Below are positions 1 to 11,712 of a stretch of 64,000 nucleotides of DNA, in pieces (positions within the stretch are counted from its first letter, which is position 1; the number at the start of each line of letters is the position of its first letter). The DNA lies in assembly GCA_964017155.1 (NCBI GenBank), contig OZ024854.1:12381798-12445797 (forward strand), given 5' to 3'. The position numbers and the translations under genes were made by a program. This stretch comes from Oasisia sp. SBJ-2009. Its lineage: Eukaryota; Annelida; Polychaeta; Sabellida; Siboglinidae. The notes under the pieces were generated by a model. That model was not told the origin of the DNA. It ran no database searches and was given only the letters and a program-made list of their open reading frames with translations.

Positions 1-129
1 AGAGTTGCTCATAAAATATATGCAACGTCAGCGATCTCAGAGGTGGGTCTGTGTTTGGTTGGTGCAGAGGTATGTGGAGCTTGGTGGGAAGCGTATGCGG
101 CGTTCCACGTTAATCAACTTGATTTGTGA

Positions 130-1296
130 TAATGTGTAGCATCTGGTTGTGCTATCAGCACATTGCTACCGATCGGTAGTCCTCCGTGACAGTACTATTC
201 TGAAAATTATCATGACTGACGATGAGGATGACAATCTTGAGACCGCGCTGGATGTGGTGGCAACCCACATCAAGAAAGAATGTTCGATGATGGATTACAA
301 GCATCAGACATACCACACGAACACCTCCAAATAGATCGCAGCAGCATCTGCACCGGATACCCTCCAGCAGTTACTAGGGAAAATGTCCATTGGTCAAACA
401 TTTCTTCCCTCTTTCCTAATTGGAAATATCATTACCAGCGCCATCAGGAATCACCCTACCTACAATCTCATCTGGTGTTCGTATGATGAGTTGCTGCGCT
501 TCAAGAAATCCTCGGTAGTGTCAAAATACGTCCAGATTAGCAATGACCGACGGCAACCCGTTCAGTGGAAGGATATGTTCAAGTCATAGTCATCATTACC
601 AGCGCCACCAGGAAACACCCTACCACATTCCAAATCGCGCTCGGGGTGTACTTCAGCAAAAAGAAGACGGTCAAGCACATGCATGACACTCTCATATGTT
701 GTTCGTATGATGAGTTGCTGCGCTTCAAGAAATCCTCGGTAGTGTCAAAATACGTCCAGATTAGCAATGACCGACGGCAACCCGTTCAGTGGAAGGACAT
801 GTTCAAGTCATAGTCGACAATTGTGATGATGGCTGAGCAGCCCCAATGGGTTGTTGTCCACTCGTGACATGACGACCATCGAGACATATTCAAAATCTCC
901 AGTAGAGCCAGTCACACACACGATACACCGTTTCAGCAAGGCTGAGATGTCCAATCCCATTTGATTCGATGGGGAACATGAGATAATCACACACAGTGCT
1001 AGAAGGAAGCCATTCCCTCTATATCTGCCCCAGCATGATTTGCCTGATGAGTACTTCGAAGTTCAACGCCTATCCTAGGAGAGGGCTGGTGTGAAGGTTC
1101 TGAGAGCGGGTAATCAACATATTTCAAATACTCTGCTCCCTTCCCCCAACTGAGACAGCATTCAGAGAGAATGCCCTACATGGTCATCTTGCGGTGGCCA
1201 TCTGGCGGGATTGCCTCAAGACAAACCCTCCTGCCCTTGACCCAACGAAGCATGGGTGGTACCATCTTGAGGGCAGCGCCGCTCTTTCCCCAATAT
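130..1296 (+). pseudogene. Decayed orphan-family ORF, left-arm copy
   Basis: Frames 149-331, 383-589, 565-813 and 1171-1296 together read as pieces of one protein. Landmarks are the acidic stretch TDDEDDNLETALDVVATH, then IGQTFLPSFLIGNI, then CSYDELLRFKKSS, then LPPTE and DPTKHGW just before a LINE insertion. I recognise this order from a widely distributed uncharacterised family in invertebrate and fish genomes. The family is recalled from memory and has no function that I know. The copy is broken by frameshifts, stops and a 224-bp internal duplication that repeats the SYDELLRFKKS block. The C-terminal part continues beyond the LINE at about 3395. Confidence 0.7.
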
Positions 1297-3393
1297 ATGT
1301 ACATGCATTTTGTAATTTCTTTACAAATGTTGGTCCAAACCACGCCGCTGCAATACCACAATCCAAAAAACAATTTACATCTTATCTTCAGAATTGCCAT
1401 AAACGTAATTCAAATAGTTCATGACCCCAACCGATGCAAGTGAGATCAGGCAAATAATAAGGTCACTTCAACCTAAGAAAAGTACAAGTCACGACAATAA
1501 GAGTCCGCTTGTTATAAAGTTATTTGGTGAGGAAATAGCTATGCCTTTATCTATTTTAATAAACATATCAATGTCTGAGGGAATAGTACCAGTTGAATTG
1601 AAAATTGCGAAAATTATACCTGTCCATAAGTCAAAAGCTAAAGACGATATTTCCAATTACAGACCGATATCATTGTTACCTTCAATTTCTAAAATACTGG
1701 GTAAAGTTATATATAAAAGGACTTTTCATTTCATTCAAAGTAATAACATATTAAATAATAACCAATATAGTTTTCGTGAAAAACATTCAACAATAAATGC
1801 TATAACCGCACTTACTGGTGATGTTATAACAGTTTGGAAAATAAAGACTCAGTCCTTAGTGTTTTCTTGGATTTAAGTAAAGCATTCGATACAATTGATC
1901 ACCAAATCTTATTACATAAACTTTAGTTTTATGGAATAAGGGGTACTCCTCTCAAATGGTTTAAAGGTTATCTGACCAATCGGAAACAATATGTTAAATA
2001 TAATAATAGTGATTCGCTTCAACAGGACATCACTTTTGGCGTCCCGCAGGGGTCTATACTTGTTCCGCTCCTGTTTATTATATACATAAGTGATCTCCCG
2101 TTTTGTGTAAACCATTGTAAAACTATACTATTTGCCGATGATACTACTAAATACAAGCCTGGAAAACAAGTTAATAATATATACGAAGACACGAACAATG
2201 ATCTTCAAGTATTAGCTGACTGGTTTCGTGCAAATAAATTATCTCTAAATATTTCCAAAACGAAAAGCATGTTATTCTGTAGATCCCCTCCTCCTGAGAA
2301 TGAAGAACTTATTTTAACAATGTATAACACAATTATCCAGCGTATCAAGTGTTTACAATTTCTAGGTCTCTATATTGATGAAAAACTTGATTGGCACGAA
2401 CACATCAACAAATGTAAAAATAAATTAACCAGTGCTTTATATGTAATCAATAAAGTTAACAGCTACCTTCGTGTGTCCGCACTTAAAACAATTTATTACA
2501 CTTTAGTTTACCCTTACTTGACATATGGAATCATCTTGTGTGGGTCTACATATAAAACGTACTTGACAAAATTATTTATTATCCAAAAAAATATAGTTCG
2601 ATCCATACTCAAAAGAAATGATAGGGAACATTCTCACCCCCTCTTTACGTGCTTAAAATTAGTTAAATTGAATGACGTATACGAACTGGAAATTGGAAAA
2701 TGTATGTATAATTATGTTCATCGGAGTCTCCCTCATTATTTATCCGATATATTTACATTTACCCATGACATACACATTCACGAAACGAGACAATCCTCAC
2801 ACATACGACATTTTACTTCTCTAATAGTAAAATTTTCTAACAGTTTTTTTATGTAAAGGTCCATTGATATGGAACATAATTCCGTTTACCATCCAACAAA
2901 AAAACACATAAAAAGTGTTGCAGTATCACTCAAAGCAATTGTTGTAAAAGGGTATGAAGTGCTAGCTGAAGCCTATTAAATATAAAATATCTTCTTATAT
3001 ACGTTTGTAATTGTATCCTTGTCATTGTCGTTATTTGGTATTACTACACGTTTGCTATACATGTTAATTGAACATTTATTATTGCATATTATTGTTACGT
3101 TTTATATACCTGGTCAGTTATAAAAACTATAAGTATGTGTTACACGTCAAATTACTATTATAACATTATTGTTTATACAGCTATGGTAGGGTTGGCAGCG
3201 ACCAGTTTAATTCATAACAAATGGTTTTGTAATAATACTTATCTATACAAACTGGTAACAGCCTTAATTGGCTCCGCTGTCTGCCCGGAATCGTGCATTA
3301 TATAATTTTATGTTACATTTTTAGTTTATTACATATGTGCTTTGTACGTTTCCGAAAATAAAACATTCATTCATTCATTCATCCAAATATCGT
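1297..3393 (+). mobile_element. CR1/Jockey-group LINE, left-arm copy (degenerate)
   Basis: A 5'-truncated non-LTR retrotransposon. Readable reverse-transcriptase pieces are at 1421-1876 (NYRPISLLPSISKILGK) and 2269-2856 (C-terminal thumb and maturase-like region), with FADDTTK-like motif C at about 2141-2160. Stops and frameshifts separate them. The 3' end is AATAAAACATTCATTCATTC, the short tetramer tail seen in many CR1/L2-group elements. It sits inside the orphan-family ORF. The same insertion exists in the right arm, so it preceded the inverted duplication. Confidence 0.85.
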
Positions 3394-3394
3394 C

Positions 3395-3552
3395 CCTTCA
3401 GACAGTCCTGCTCAAGCTCTTGAAATGTGGCTGCAGAAACCGAAACGCCGTGCGCAACCAAGAGGTGTAGCTGCAAGGTAAATGTACTCAATTGCACCAT
3501 TTTCTGCCATTGGAGAGGGGAGGATGATTGCAACAACAAATAGATCATCTAA
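3395..3552 (+). pseudogene. Cys-rich C-terminus of the orphan family, left-arm copy
   Basis: Downstream of the LINE tail, one frame reads LLKCGCRNRNAV and, after a one-base shift, CSCKVNVLNCTIFC and later DDCNN before a stop. This CxC...CxC...C arrangement is the cysteine cluster that normally ends the orphan family. The LINE therefore interrupts one ancestral coding sequence between the DPTKHGW block and this cluster. The arm carries both a frameshift and the insertion, so it cannot code. Confidence 0.65.
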
Positions 3553-3625
3553 CTGTATTGTCAGGGACATTTTGAATGCTTGTGCACGACACTGCTATAC
3601 GTTAATAATTACTTATTTCAATGGA

Positions 3626-3626
<1 letters not shown>

Positions 3627-3711
<85 letters not shown>
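3627..3711. repeat. (TG)n microsatellite
   Basis: About 42 TG units. Its mirror at 7976-8112 is longer and slightly interrupted, showing independent length change of the two arms. Confidence 0.97.
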
Positions 3712-3714
<3 letters not shown>

Positions 3715-3974
3715 CTCACACTAGGATAGTAATCGTTCTGGCACTTGTTCAGATAAATGATTATCGGACATTACGTGACCTTGGCTTTGACCGTTGCATG
3801 GTTTATCTAACACGTATTCGAACTATAACATTCAGACCTCGTTTAGGCATAATTGCAAATTTCATTCTTGAACAATAATATTACATACATATGTTAATTG
3901 CATGCAAAACTGCTGTTTTTTGTTGAATTATCTCTGAGACATGACCTTGAACATAAACCTTTAACCGTTAATGT

Positions 3975-4253
3975 TGACCTCAAGTTGCAAAAATACCCCC
4001 CAAAATGGATTGCTCATAACAAGTTTACCTAAAAAAATGGTATCACAGGCGATTCTCAGCCCACTGGTTCGAACGTTATTATTCAATTGGCGCCGGCGGC
4101 CATCTTGGCGGCCATCTTGGATATATCAAATTGCTCAAGGATATCCGCTTGATATCCGATTGATGTTCGCAATAGAAGTCCTAAGGATGTAGAATCCAGC
4201 GAGAAAAAACTATATCAGCCGGTGCAGGGTATACCTGTCTGGCGACCTGACTA
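3975..4253 (-). repeat. Third copy of the terminal repeat (palindrome left arm)
   Basis: Mirror of 7431-7715. It ends in GGCGACCTGACTA at 4253. The transposon therefore also occupies 1-4253, with its other end left of the window. Confidence 0.85.
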
Positions 4254-4329
4254 TAAACCTATCCACCTCATATGCATGCATGACAATTCCTCGAATATGT
4301 CATCAGATCCGAGGTAACTGTACACCTGG

Positions 4330-4790
4330 GTGGATCGAAGACATATAATTACCAATACCCAATACGATTTTCGGAAATGGAGACCATGTCACACACTGTT
4401 AATAGTAACCATCGATGATTTTGCAAGTAAACAAATTTAAGCGGGGACACTAACGCGGTATTTCTTAACTTGGGCTATGTCTTCGATAACGTTCCACATC
4501 AGCACCTCTTAAACGCTGACTATTATGGCATCCGATATAATTAACTAAAATGGATCGAAGCATTCCTCTCTGGCAGGACACAAGCTATATTTGTTGACGG
4601 AATAAAATAATCAATGGCAACGTTATATTTAGAGTACACCAGGGATCTGTGCTGATCCCTGCACTATTCTTCATAACAAAGTATACATAAATGACATCAG
4701 TGAAAATATCCAAAACAAAATCAGACTCTAGATTTAACAAGATTGCCACTTGGAGAATCAACTCTTAATGGCAGGTGGACTAAGAAGCCC
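4330..4790 (+). mobile_element. LINE RT fragment 'LINE-2', left arm
   Basis: With stops, the plus strand reads [19 protein letters not shown], then LSGRTQ, then VHQGSVL and NDISENIQNKIRL. This is the palm region (motifs A to C) of a CR1/L2-group reverse transcriptase. The same fragment lies at 6880-7345 and 31690-32150 (both minus). It is fused tail-to-tail with the LINE-1 fragment in all three places. Confidence 0.7.
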
Positions 4791-5345
4791 TCTGACCCAT
4801 CTATCTCAGTGTACTCCGCCCTTCTTAGGTATACATTGACTGTATTTGTAAATATATTAACACTACTGGCAACTAACTACACAATCAGCTGGTAATATGT
4901 TCCATTAATTTACAGTTCTTTGAAAATGTTCTACTATCTAGTCTACACTGCTTCTTTGCTAATGTAAATCCATGTCCTCTAGTTATTTTCTCTTCCTTAA
5001 CCGATAAAAAATATGTCAGTCAATATTTCCATATCCGTTCAATATCTTAGATACTTCTATCTTGTCAATCTACCTCAATCTCCTGACTTCTACTGTTGTT
5101 AAACCACATTATCTTAGACGCATTTTATAGCTAATATTCCTGCGTTTTTGATATCATTTTGGTGTGCTCTCGTTTGTACTCTTTCTAGCATATCAATATC
5201 CGTCTTGCGACATGGCCTATGTTTTGTAAAGCGGTATTGTTGGTTCTTTTTCCTTGTACACTATATTTCGCATAATTCATCCAAGAATGTGGTTTCCCTT
5301 CGCCCTACAATTCCACACTGCTTTGATACCTTCATATCAGCAGTA
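4790..5345 (-). mobile_element. LINE RT C-terminal fragment 'LINE-1', left arm
   Basis: Mirror of 6336-6880. The better copy at 30040-31680 identifies it as the C-terminal part of a CR1/L2-group RT. The short ORF at 5148-5435 is its antisense. Confidence 0.7.
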
Positions 5346-5486
5346 ATAGTGCACATAAACATAACACCAGTTGTACTTTACCCGGAAGTCGGGTTTCCAC
5401 AATATGTGAACATTTACCTTCTCAATAAATCATAAGTCTTTTGGTTCTGGATGATGAACAAGTTGTTGATTTGTTTTATTATGCAG

Positions 5487-5594
5487 ATTGTGACATTCCA
5501 AGTTGTGCTGATTTACGACGGCACTACTTAATTCGTCATGTTCAATTACAAAGACATACTGTATGTCTATACTTGGTGGTTCGGGTACGCCGAG
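5487..5594 (+). pseudogene. NIDO exon 3, inverted duplicate with stop codon
   Basis: A 108-bp exon copy with an intact acceptor (TTATGCAG) and donor (GAG/GTGGGT). It reads [14 protein letters not shown], then TAA at 5529-5531, then [16 protein letters not shown]. The intact paralogue has a serine codon (TCA) at that place. This is a NIDO-domain core exon in the wrong orientation relative to the rest of copy A. The 63-residue ORF at 5441-5632 is a different, meaningless frame. Confidence 0.88.
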
Positions 5595-5642
5595 GTGGGT
5601 TGGACATGTTTATCTTTGATGCGAATTTGTAATACATTGTCC

Positions 5643-6042
5643 TGATATTTTGTGTAATGATCAAAAGGTGTCTACCATCACCGCACACTACCCAATATAT
5701 TCGAAGCTGTATTAGCACCGCGTTTGTTTCCGAAAGTTGTACAATGTATTACGTTTGTATGCCACCAATAAACTATATATCCCACTACGCCCAACTCTTC
5801 TGTACCAAATCGACATGTCAAAACCAAAATAAAATGTAATACTACCACCAACACGGACAACAATTGGTATTACAAAAACACCTGTTATCAATCATTGCTC
5901 CACATGAGCAGCAGTCTACTGGGAAGAGGTACGCTATGGGGACTGACGTAAATGACTTCTACAACGGGGCAAGACAATGGTAGCAGAGAAATGTAGACTA
6001 TGCGATGTCTGTGATGGTTTTGACCTATATGAAGGTCCATCC
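5643..6042. other. Palindrome spacer, copy-A NIDO intron 3
   Basis: This 400-bp spacer is not palindromic. It aligns well with 28518-28915, intron 3 of the intact NIDO gene: for example the AACTATATA, GGGCAAGACAATGG and ATGACTTCTACAACG blocks occur in both, in the same order. The match to copy B starts at the left edge of the spacer and runs into the right arm, so the inversion breakpoint lies at about 5642 inside intron 3. Small ORFs here are not genes. Confidence 0.8.
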
Positions 6043-6090
6043 GGACAATGTATTACAAATTCGCATCAAAGATAAACATGTCCAACCCAC

Positions 6091-6198
6091 ATCGGCGTAC
6101 CCGAACCACCAAGTATAGACATACTGTATGTCTTTGTAATTGAACATGACGAATTAAGTAGTGCCGTCGTAAATCAGCACAACTTGGAATGTCACAAT
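6091..6198 (-). pseudogene. NIDO exon 3 of copy A, with stop codon
   Basis: Correctly oriented exon 3 of the decayed copy-A gene. It carries the same TAA (6154-6156) as its mirror, so the nonsense change preceded the inverted duplication. The last codon next to the donor is GAT rather than GAG. Confidence 0.88.
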
Positions 6199-6335
6199 CT
6201 GCATAATAAAACAAATCAACAACTTGTTCATCGTCCAGAACCAAAAACTTCTGATTTATTGAGAAGGTAAATGTTCACATATTGTGGAAACCCGACTTCC
6301 GGGTAAAGTACAACTGGTGTTATGTTTATGTGCAC

Positions 6336-6880
6336 TATTACTGCTGATATGAAGGTATCAGAGCAGTGTGGAATTGTAGGGCGAAGGGAAACCACATTCT
6401 TGGATGAATTATGCGAAATATAGTGTACAAGGAAAAAGAACCAACAATACCGCTTTACAAAACAGAGGCCATGTCGCAAGACGGATATTGATATGCAAGA
6501 AAGAGTACAAACGAGAGCACACCAAAATGATATCAAAAACGCAGGAATATTAGCTATAAAATGCGTCTAAGATAATGTGGTTTAACAACAGTAGAAATCA
6601 GGAGATTGAGGTAGATTGATAAGATAGAAGTATCTAAGATATTGAACGGATATGGAAATATTGACTGACATATTTTTTATCGGTTAAGGAAGAGAAAATA
6701 ACTAGAGGACATGGATTTACATTAGCAAAGAAGCAGTGTAGACTAGATAGTAGACTATTTTCAAAGAACTGTAAATTAATGGAACAGATTACCAGCTGAT
6801 TGTGTAGTTAGTTGCCAGTAGTGTTAATATATTTAAAAATACAGTCAATTTATACCTAAGAAGGGCGGGGTACACTGAGA
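6336..6880 (+). mobile_element. LINE-1 fragment, right arm
   Basis: Begins TACTGCTGATATGAAGG and matches 31078-31675 in intron 2 of the intact gene. It is joined directly to intron-2 sequence that in copy B lies at about 29205, so copy A lacks the intervening 1.9 kb. Confidence 0.75.
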
Positions 6881-7345
6881 TAGATGGGTCAGAGGGCTTC
6901 CTAGTCCACCTGCCATCTAGAGTTGATTCTCCAAGTGGCAATCTTGTTAAATCTAGAGTCTGATTTTGTTTTGGATATTTTCACTGATATCATTTATGTA
7001 TACTTTGTTATGAAGAATAGTGCAGGGATCAGCACAGATCCCTGGTGTACTCAAAATATAACGTTGCCATTGATTATTTTATTCCCTCAACAAATATAGC
7101 TTGTGTCCTGCCAGAGAGGAATGCTTCTGTCCATTTTAGTTAATGATATCGGATGACATAATAGTCAGCTTTTAAGAGGTGCTGATGTGGAACGTTATCG
7201 AAGACATTGCCCAAGTCAAGAAATACCGCGTTAGTGTCCCCGCTTAAATTTGTTTACTTGCAAAGTCATCGATGGTTACTATTAACAGTGTGTGACATGG
7301 TCTCCATTTCCGAAAATCGTATTGGGTATTGGTAATTATATTTCT
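6880..7345 (-). mobile_element. LINE-2 fragment, right arm
   Basis: Mirror of 4330-4790 and paralogue of 31690-32150. RT palm remnants are on the minus strand with several stops. Confidence 0.7.
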
Positions 7346-7430
7346 TCGATCCACCCAGGTGTACAGTTACCTCGGATCTGATGACATATTCGAGGAATTG
7401 TCATGCATGCATATGAGGTGGATAGGTTTA

Positions 7431-7715
7431 TAGTCAGGTCGCCAGACAGGTATACCCTGCACCGGCTGATATAGTTTTTTTCTCGCTGGATTCTACATCC
7501 TTAGGACCTCTATTGCGAACATCAAGCGGATATCAAGCGGATATCCTTGAGCAATTTGAGATATCCAAGATGGCCGCCAAGATGGCCGCCGGCGCCAATA
7601 GAAAAATAACGTTCGAACCAGTGGGCTTAGAATCGCCTGTGATACCACTTTTTTAGGTAAACTTGTTATGAGCAATCCATTTTGGGGGGTATTTTTGCAA
7701 TTTGTGGTCAACATT
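7431..7715 (+). repeat. Terminal inverted repeat, left end
   Basis: About 285 bp, reverse complement of 12965-13267. The outermost 13 bp are identical, a short indel follows, then long near-identity to the GCAATTTG-GGTCAAC block. The same end recurs in the palindrome's left arm at 3975-4253. Confidence 0.85.
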
Positions 7716-7974
7716 AACGGTTAAAGGTTTATGTTCAAGGTCATGTCTCAGAGATAATTCAACAAAAAACAGTAGTTTTGCATGCAATTGACATATGTAT
7801 GTAATATTAGTGTTCAAGAATGAAATTTGCAATTATTCTTAAACGAGGTATGAATGTTATTGTTCGAATACGTGTTAGATAAACCATGCAACGGTCAAAG
7901 CCAAGGTCACGAAATGTCCGATAATCATTTATCTGAACAAGTGCCAGAACGATTATTATCCTAGTGTGAGGGTA

Positions 7975-8113
<139 letters not shown>

Positions 8114-8179
8114 TTCATTGAAATAAGTAATTATTAACGTCTAGCAGTGTCGTGCACAATCATTCAAAATGTCCCTGAC

Positions 8180-8345
8180 AATACAGTTAGATGATCTGTT
8201 TGTTGTTGCAATCAACCTCCCCTCTGCGATGGCAGAAAATGGTGCAACTGAGTATATGTACCTTGCAGCTACACCTCTTGGTTGCACACGGCGTTACGGT
8301 TTCTGCAGCCACATTTCAAGAGCTTGGGCAGGACTGTCTGAAGGG
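8180..8345 (-). pseudogene. Cys-rich C-terminus of the orphan family, right-arm copy
   Basis: The minus strand reads LPKLLKCGCRNRNAVCNQ and, one base shifted, RCSCKVHILSCTIFCH, VDCNNKQII and a stop. The cysteines are better kept than in the left arm (VCNQ versus VRNQ). The plus-strand ORF covering 8169-8360 is its antisense shadow. Confidence 0.65.
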
Positions 8346-8355
8346 ACGATAGTTG

Positions 8356-10458
8356 GATGAATGAATGAATGAATGAATGAATGTTTTATTTTCGGAAAGG
8401 TACAAAGCACATATGTAATAAACTAAAAATGTAACAGACAATTATATAATGCACGATTCCGGGCAGACAGCGGAGCCAATTAAGGCTGTTACCAGTTTGT
8501 ATAGATAAGTATTATTACAAAACCATTTGTTATAAATTAAACTGGTCGCTGCCAACCCTACCATAGCTGTATAAACAATAATGTTATAATAGTAATTTGA
8601 CGTGTAACACATACTTATAGTTTTTATAACTGACCAGGTATATAAAACGTAACAATAATATTCAATAATAAATGTTCAATTAACATGTATAGCAAACGTG
8701 TAGTAATACCAAATAACGACAATGACAAGGATACAATTACAAACGTATATAAGTAGATATTTTATATTTAATAGCCTTCAGCTACCTCTTCATACCCTTT
8801 TACAACAATTGCTTTGAGTGATACTGCAAAACTTGTTATGTTGTTTTTTGTTGGATGGTAAACGGAATTCTGTTCCATATCAATGGACCTTTACATAAAA
8901 AAACTGTTAGAACATTTAACTATTAGAGAAGTAAAATGTCGTATGTGTGAGGATTGTCTAGTTTCGTGAATGTGTATGTCATGGGTAAATACAAATATAT
9001 CGGATACATAATGAGGGAGACTCCCATGAACATAATTATACATAAATGTTCCAATTACCAGTTCGTATACGTCATTCAATTTAACTAATTTTAAGCACGT
9101 AAAGAGGGGGTGAGAATGTTCCCTATAATTTCTTTTGAGTATGGATCGAACTATTTTTTTTTGGATAATAAATAGTTTTGTCAAGTACGTTTTATATGTA
9201 GACCCCCACAAGATGATTGCATATGTCAAGTAAGGGTAAACTAAAGTGTAATAAATTGTTTTAAGTGCGGACACAGGAAGGTAGCTGTTAACTTTATTGA
9301 TTACATATAAAGCACTGGTTAATTTATGTTTACCTTTGTTGATGTGTTCGTGCCAATCAAGTTTTTCATCAACATAGAGACCTAGAAATTGTAAACACTT
9401 GATACGCTGGATAATTGTATTAGACCTTGTTAAAATAAGATCTTCATTCTCAGGAGGAGGGGATCTACAGAATAACATGTTTTTCGTTTTGGAAATATTT
9501 AGAGATAATTTATTTGCACGAAACCAGTCAGCTAATACTTGAAGATCATTGTTCATGTCTTAGTATATATTATTAACTTGTTTTCCAGTCTTGTATATAG
9601 TAGTGTCATCGGCAAATAATATAGTTTTACAATGATTTACACAAAACGGGAGATCATTTCTGTATATAATAAATAGGAGCGAACCAAGTATAGACCCCTG
9701 CGGGACGCCAAAGGTGATGTCCTGTTGAAGCGAATCACTATTATATTTAACATATTGTTTCCGATTAGTCAGATAACTTTTAAACCATTTGAGAGGAGTA
9801 CCCCTTATTCCATAAAACTCAAGTTTATGTAATAAGATATGTTGATCAATTGTATCGAATGCTTTACTTAAATCCAAGAAAACACTAAGGACCGAGTCTT
9901 TATTTTCCAAAGCTGTTATAACATCACCAGTAAGTGCGATTATAGCATTTATTGTTGAATGTTTTTCACGAAAACCATATTGGTTATTATTTAATATTGT
10001 ATTACTTTGAATGAAATGAAAAGTCCTTTTATATATAACTTTACCCAGTATTTTAGAAATTGAAGGTAACAATGATATCGGTCTGTAATTGGAAATATCG
10101 TCTTTAGCGTTTGACTTATGGACAGGTATAATTTTCGCAATTTTCAATTCATCTGGTACTATTCCCTCAGATATTGACATGTTTATTAAAATAGATAAAG
10201 GCATAGCTATTTCTTCACCAAATAACTTTATAACAAGCGGACTCAAATTGTCGTGACTTGTACTTTTCTTAGGTTGAAGTGACCTTATTATTTGCCTGAT
10301 CTCACTGGCATCGGTTGGGGTCATGAACATACTATTTGAATTACGTTTAGGGCAATTCTGAAGATAAGATGTAAATTGTTTTTTGGATTGTGGTATTGCA
10401 GCGGCGTGGTTTGAACCAACATTTGTAAAGAAATTACAAAATGCATATACATATATTG
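8356..10458 (-). mobile_element. CR1/Jockey-group LINE, right-arm copy (nearly open)
   Basis: Mirror of the left-arm LINE and better preserved. An ORF at 10555-9560 contains RT motifs NYRPISLLP, FLDLSKAFDTID, GVPQGSILGS and ILFADDTTIY; the same frame continues in 9556-8891 after a single stop. In the left arm that codon is GAA, here TAA, so one substitution broke the frame. The first ~30 codons belong to the orphan protein (DPTKHGWYHLEGSAALSP) and run by chance into the LINE. No endonuclease domain is present, so the insertion was 5'-truncated. The TGAA-repeat tail (8356-8381) marks its 3' end. Confidence 0.88.
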
Positions 10459-10479
10459 GGGAAAGAGCGGCGCTGCCCT

Positions 10480-11712
10480 CAAGATGGTACCACCCATGCT
10501 TCGTTGGGTCAAGGGCAGGAGGGTTTGTCTTGAGGCAATCCCGCCAGATGGCCACCGCGAGATGACCATGTAGGGCATTCTCTCTGAATGCTGTCTCAGT
10601 TGGGGGAAGGGAGCAGAGTATTTGAAATATGTTGATTACCCGCTCTCAGAATGAACCTTCACACCAGCCCTCTCATAGGATAGGCGTTGAACTTCGAAGT
10701 ACTCATCAGGCAAATCATGCTGGGGCAGATATAGAGGGAATGGTTTCCTTCTAGCACTGTGTGTGATTATATCATGTTCCCCATCGAAGCAAATGGGATT
10801 GGACATCTCAGCCTTTCTGAAACGGTGTATCGTGTGTGTGACTGGCTCTACTGGAGATTTTGAATATGTCTCGATGGTCGTCATGTCACGAGTGGACAAC
10901 AACCCATTGGGGCTGCTCAGCCATCATCACAATTGTCGACTATGACTTGAACATGTCCTTCCACTGAACGGGTTGCCGTCGGTCATTGCTAATCTGGACG
11001 TATTTTGACACTACCGAGGATTTCTTGAAGCGCAGCAACTCATCATACGAACACCAGATGAGATTGTCATGCATGTGCTTGACCGTCTTCCTTTTGTTGA
11101 AGAACACCCCGAGCGCGATTTGGAATGTGGTAGGGTGATTCCTGATGGCGCTGGTAATGATATTTCCAATTAGGAAAGAGGGAAGAAATGTTTGACCAAT
11201 GGACATTTTCCTTAGTAACTGCTGGAGGGTATCCGGTGCAGATTCTGCTGCGATCTATTTGGAGGTGTTCGTGTGGTATGTCTGATGCTTGTAATCCATC
11301 ATCGAACATTCTTTCTTGATGTAGGTTGCCACCACATCCAGCGCAGTCTCCAGATTGTCATCCTCATCGTCATTCATGATCATTTTCAGAATAGTACTGT
11401 CACGGAGGACTACCGATCGGTAGCCATGTGCTGATAGCACAGTCAGATCCTACACAGTATCACAAATCAAGTTGATTAACGTGGAACGCCTCATACGCTT
11501 CCCACCAAGCTCCACATACCTCTCCACCAACCAAACACAGACCCACCTCTGAGATCGCTGACGTTGCATATCTTTCATGAGCAACTCTAGAGGACTACGA
11601 GCGATATCGTGTGATGATTATTTGCTGGTATTACCTGGAAGAGAGCGCCCGCTGAAGAATCGGGCATAGCAATCTGTGTGGTAACGCGCGTCAGCGTGTG
11701 AGACAAGTTAAG
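10480..11712 (-). pseudogene. Decayed orphan-family ORF, right-arm copy
   Basis: Reading on the minus strand: HADARYHTDCYARFF (about 11695-11650), then ELGGKRMRRSTLINLICDTV ending in a stop, MNDDEDDNLETALDVVATY (11440-11255), IGQTFLPSFLIGNIITSA to CSYDELLRFKKSS (11206-10940), a Pro/Arg block (10902-10636) and finally LPPTETAFRENAL and DPTKHGW next to the LINE. The block order matches a common uncharacterised metazoan family (recalled, not searched). It is broken by several stops and frameshifts. It lies wholly inside the 7431-13267 inverted-repeat element, antisense to the window. Confidence 0.7.

Larger units (their letters stand above)
1..5642 (+). repeat. Left arm of giant inverted repeat (palindrome)
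   Basis: The first 5.64 kb recurs in reverse complement at 6043-11588. Everything in it has a mirror partner: orphan-gene fragments, a LINE with an ATTC-repeat tail, a TG run (AC in the other arm), a transposon end, two LINE fragments and a NIDO exon. The arm starts at or before base 1, so its outer end is not seen. The arms differ by scattered substitutions, by dinucleotide-run length and by a 224-bp tandem duplication present only here (477-592 and 701-816). They are therefore old enough to have diverged and are not simple assembly mirror artefacts. Confidence 0.93.

Noticed and set aside
5441..6244. 63-residue ORFs beginning MVLDDEQVV in both palindrome arms and MALDDVHVV at 28928-29119
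   Set aside because: They are a shifted frame of NIDO exon 3. The correct frame gives [11 protein letters not shown] with proper splice sites.
8169..8360. Plus-strand 63-codon ORF
   Set aside because: Antisense of the Cys-rich end of the orphan family.
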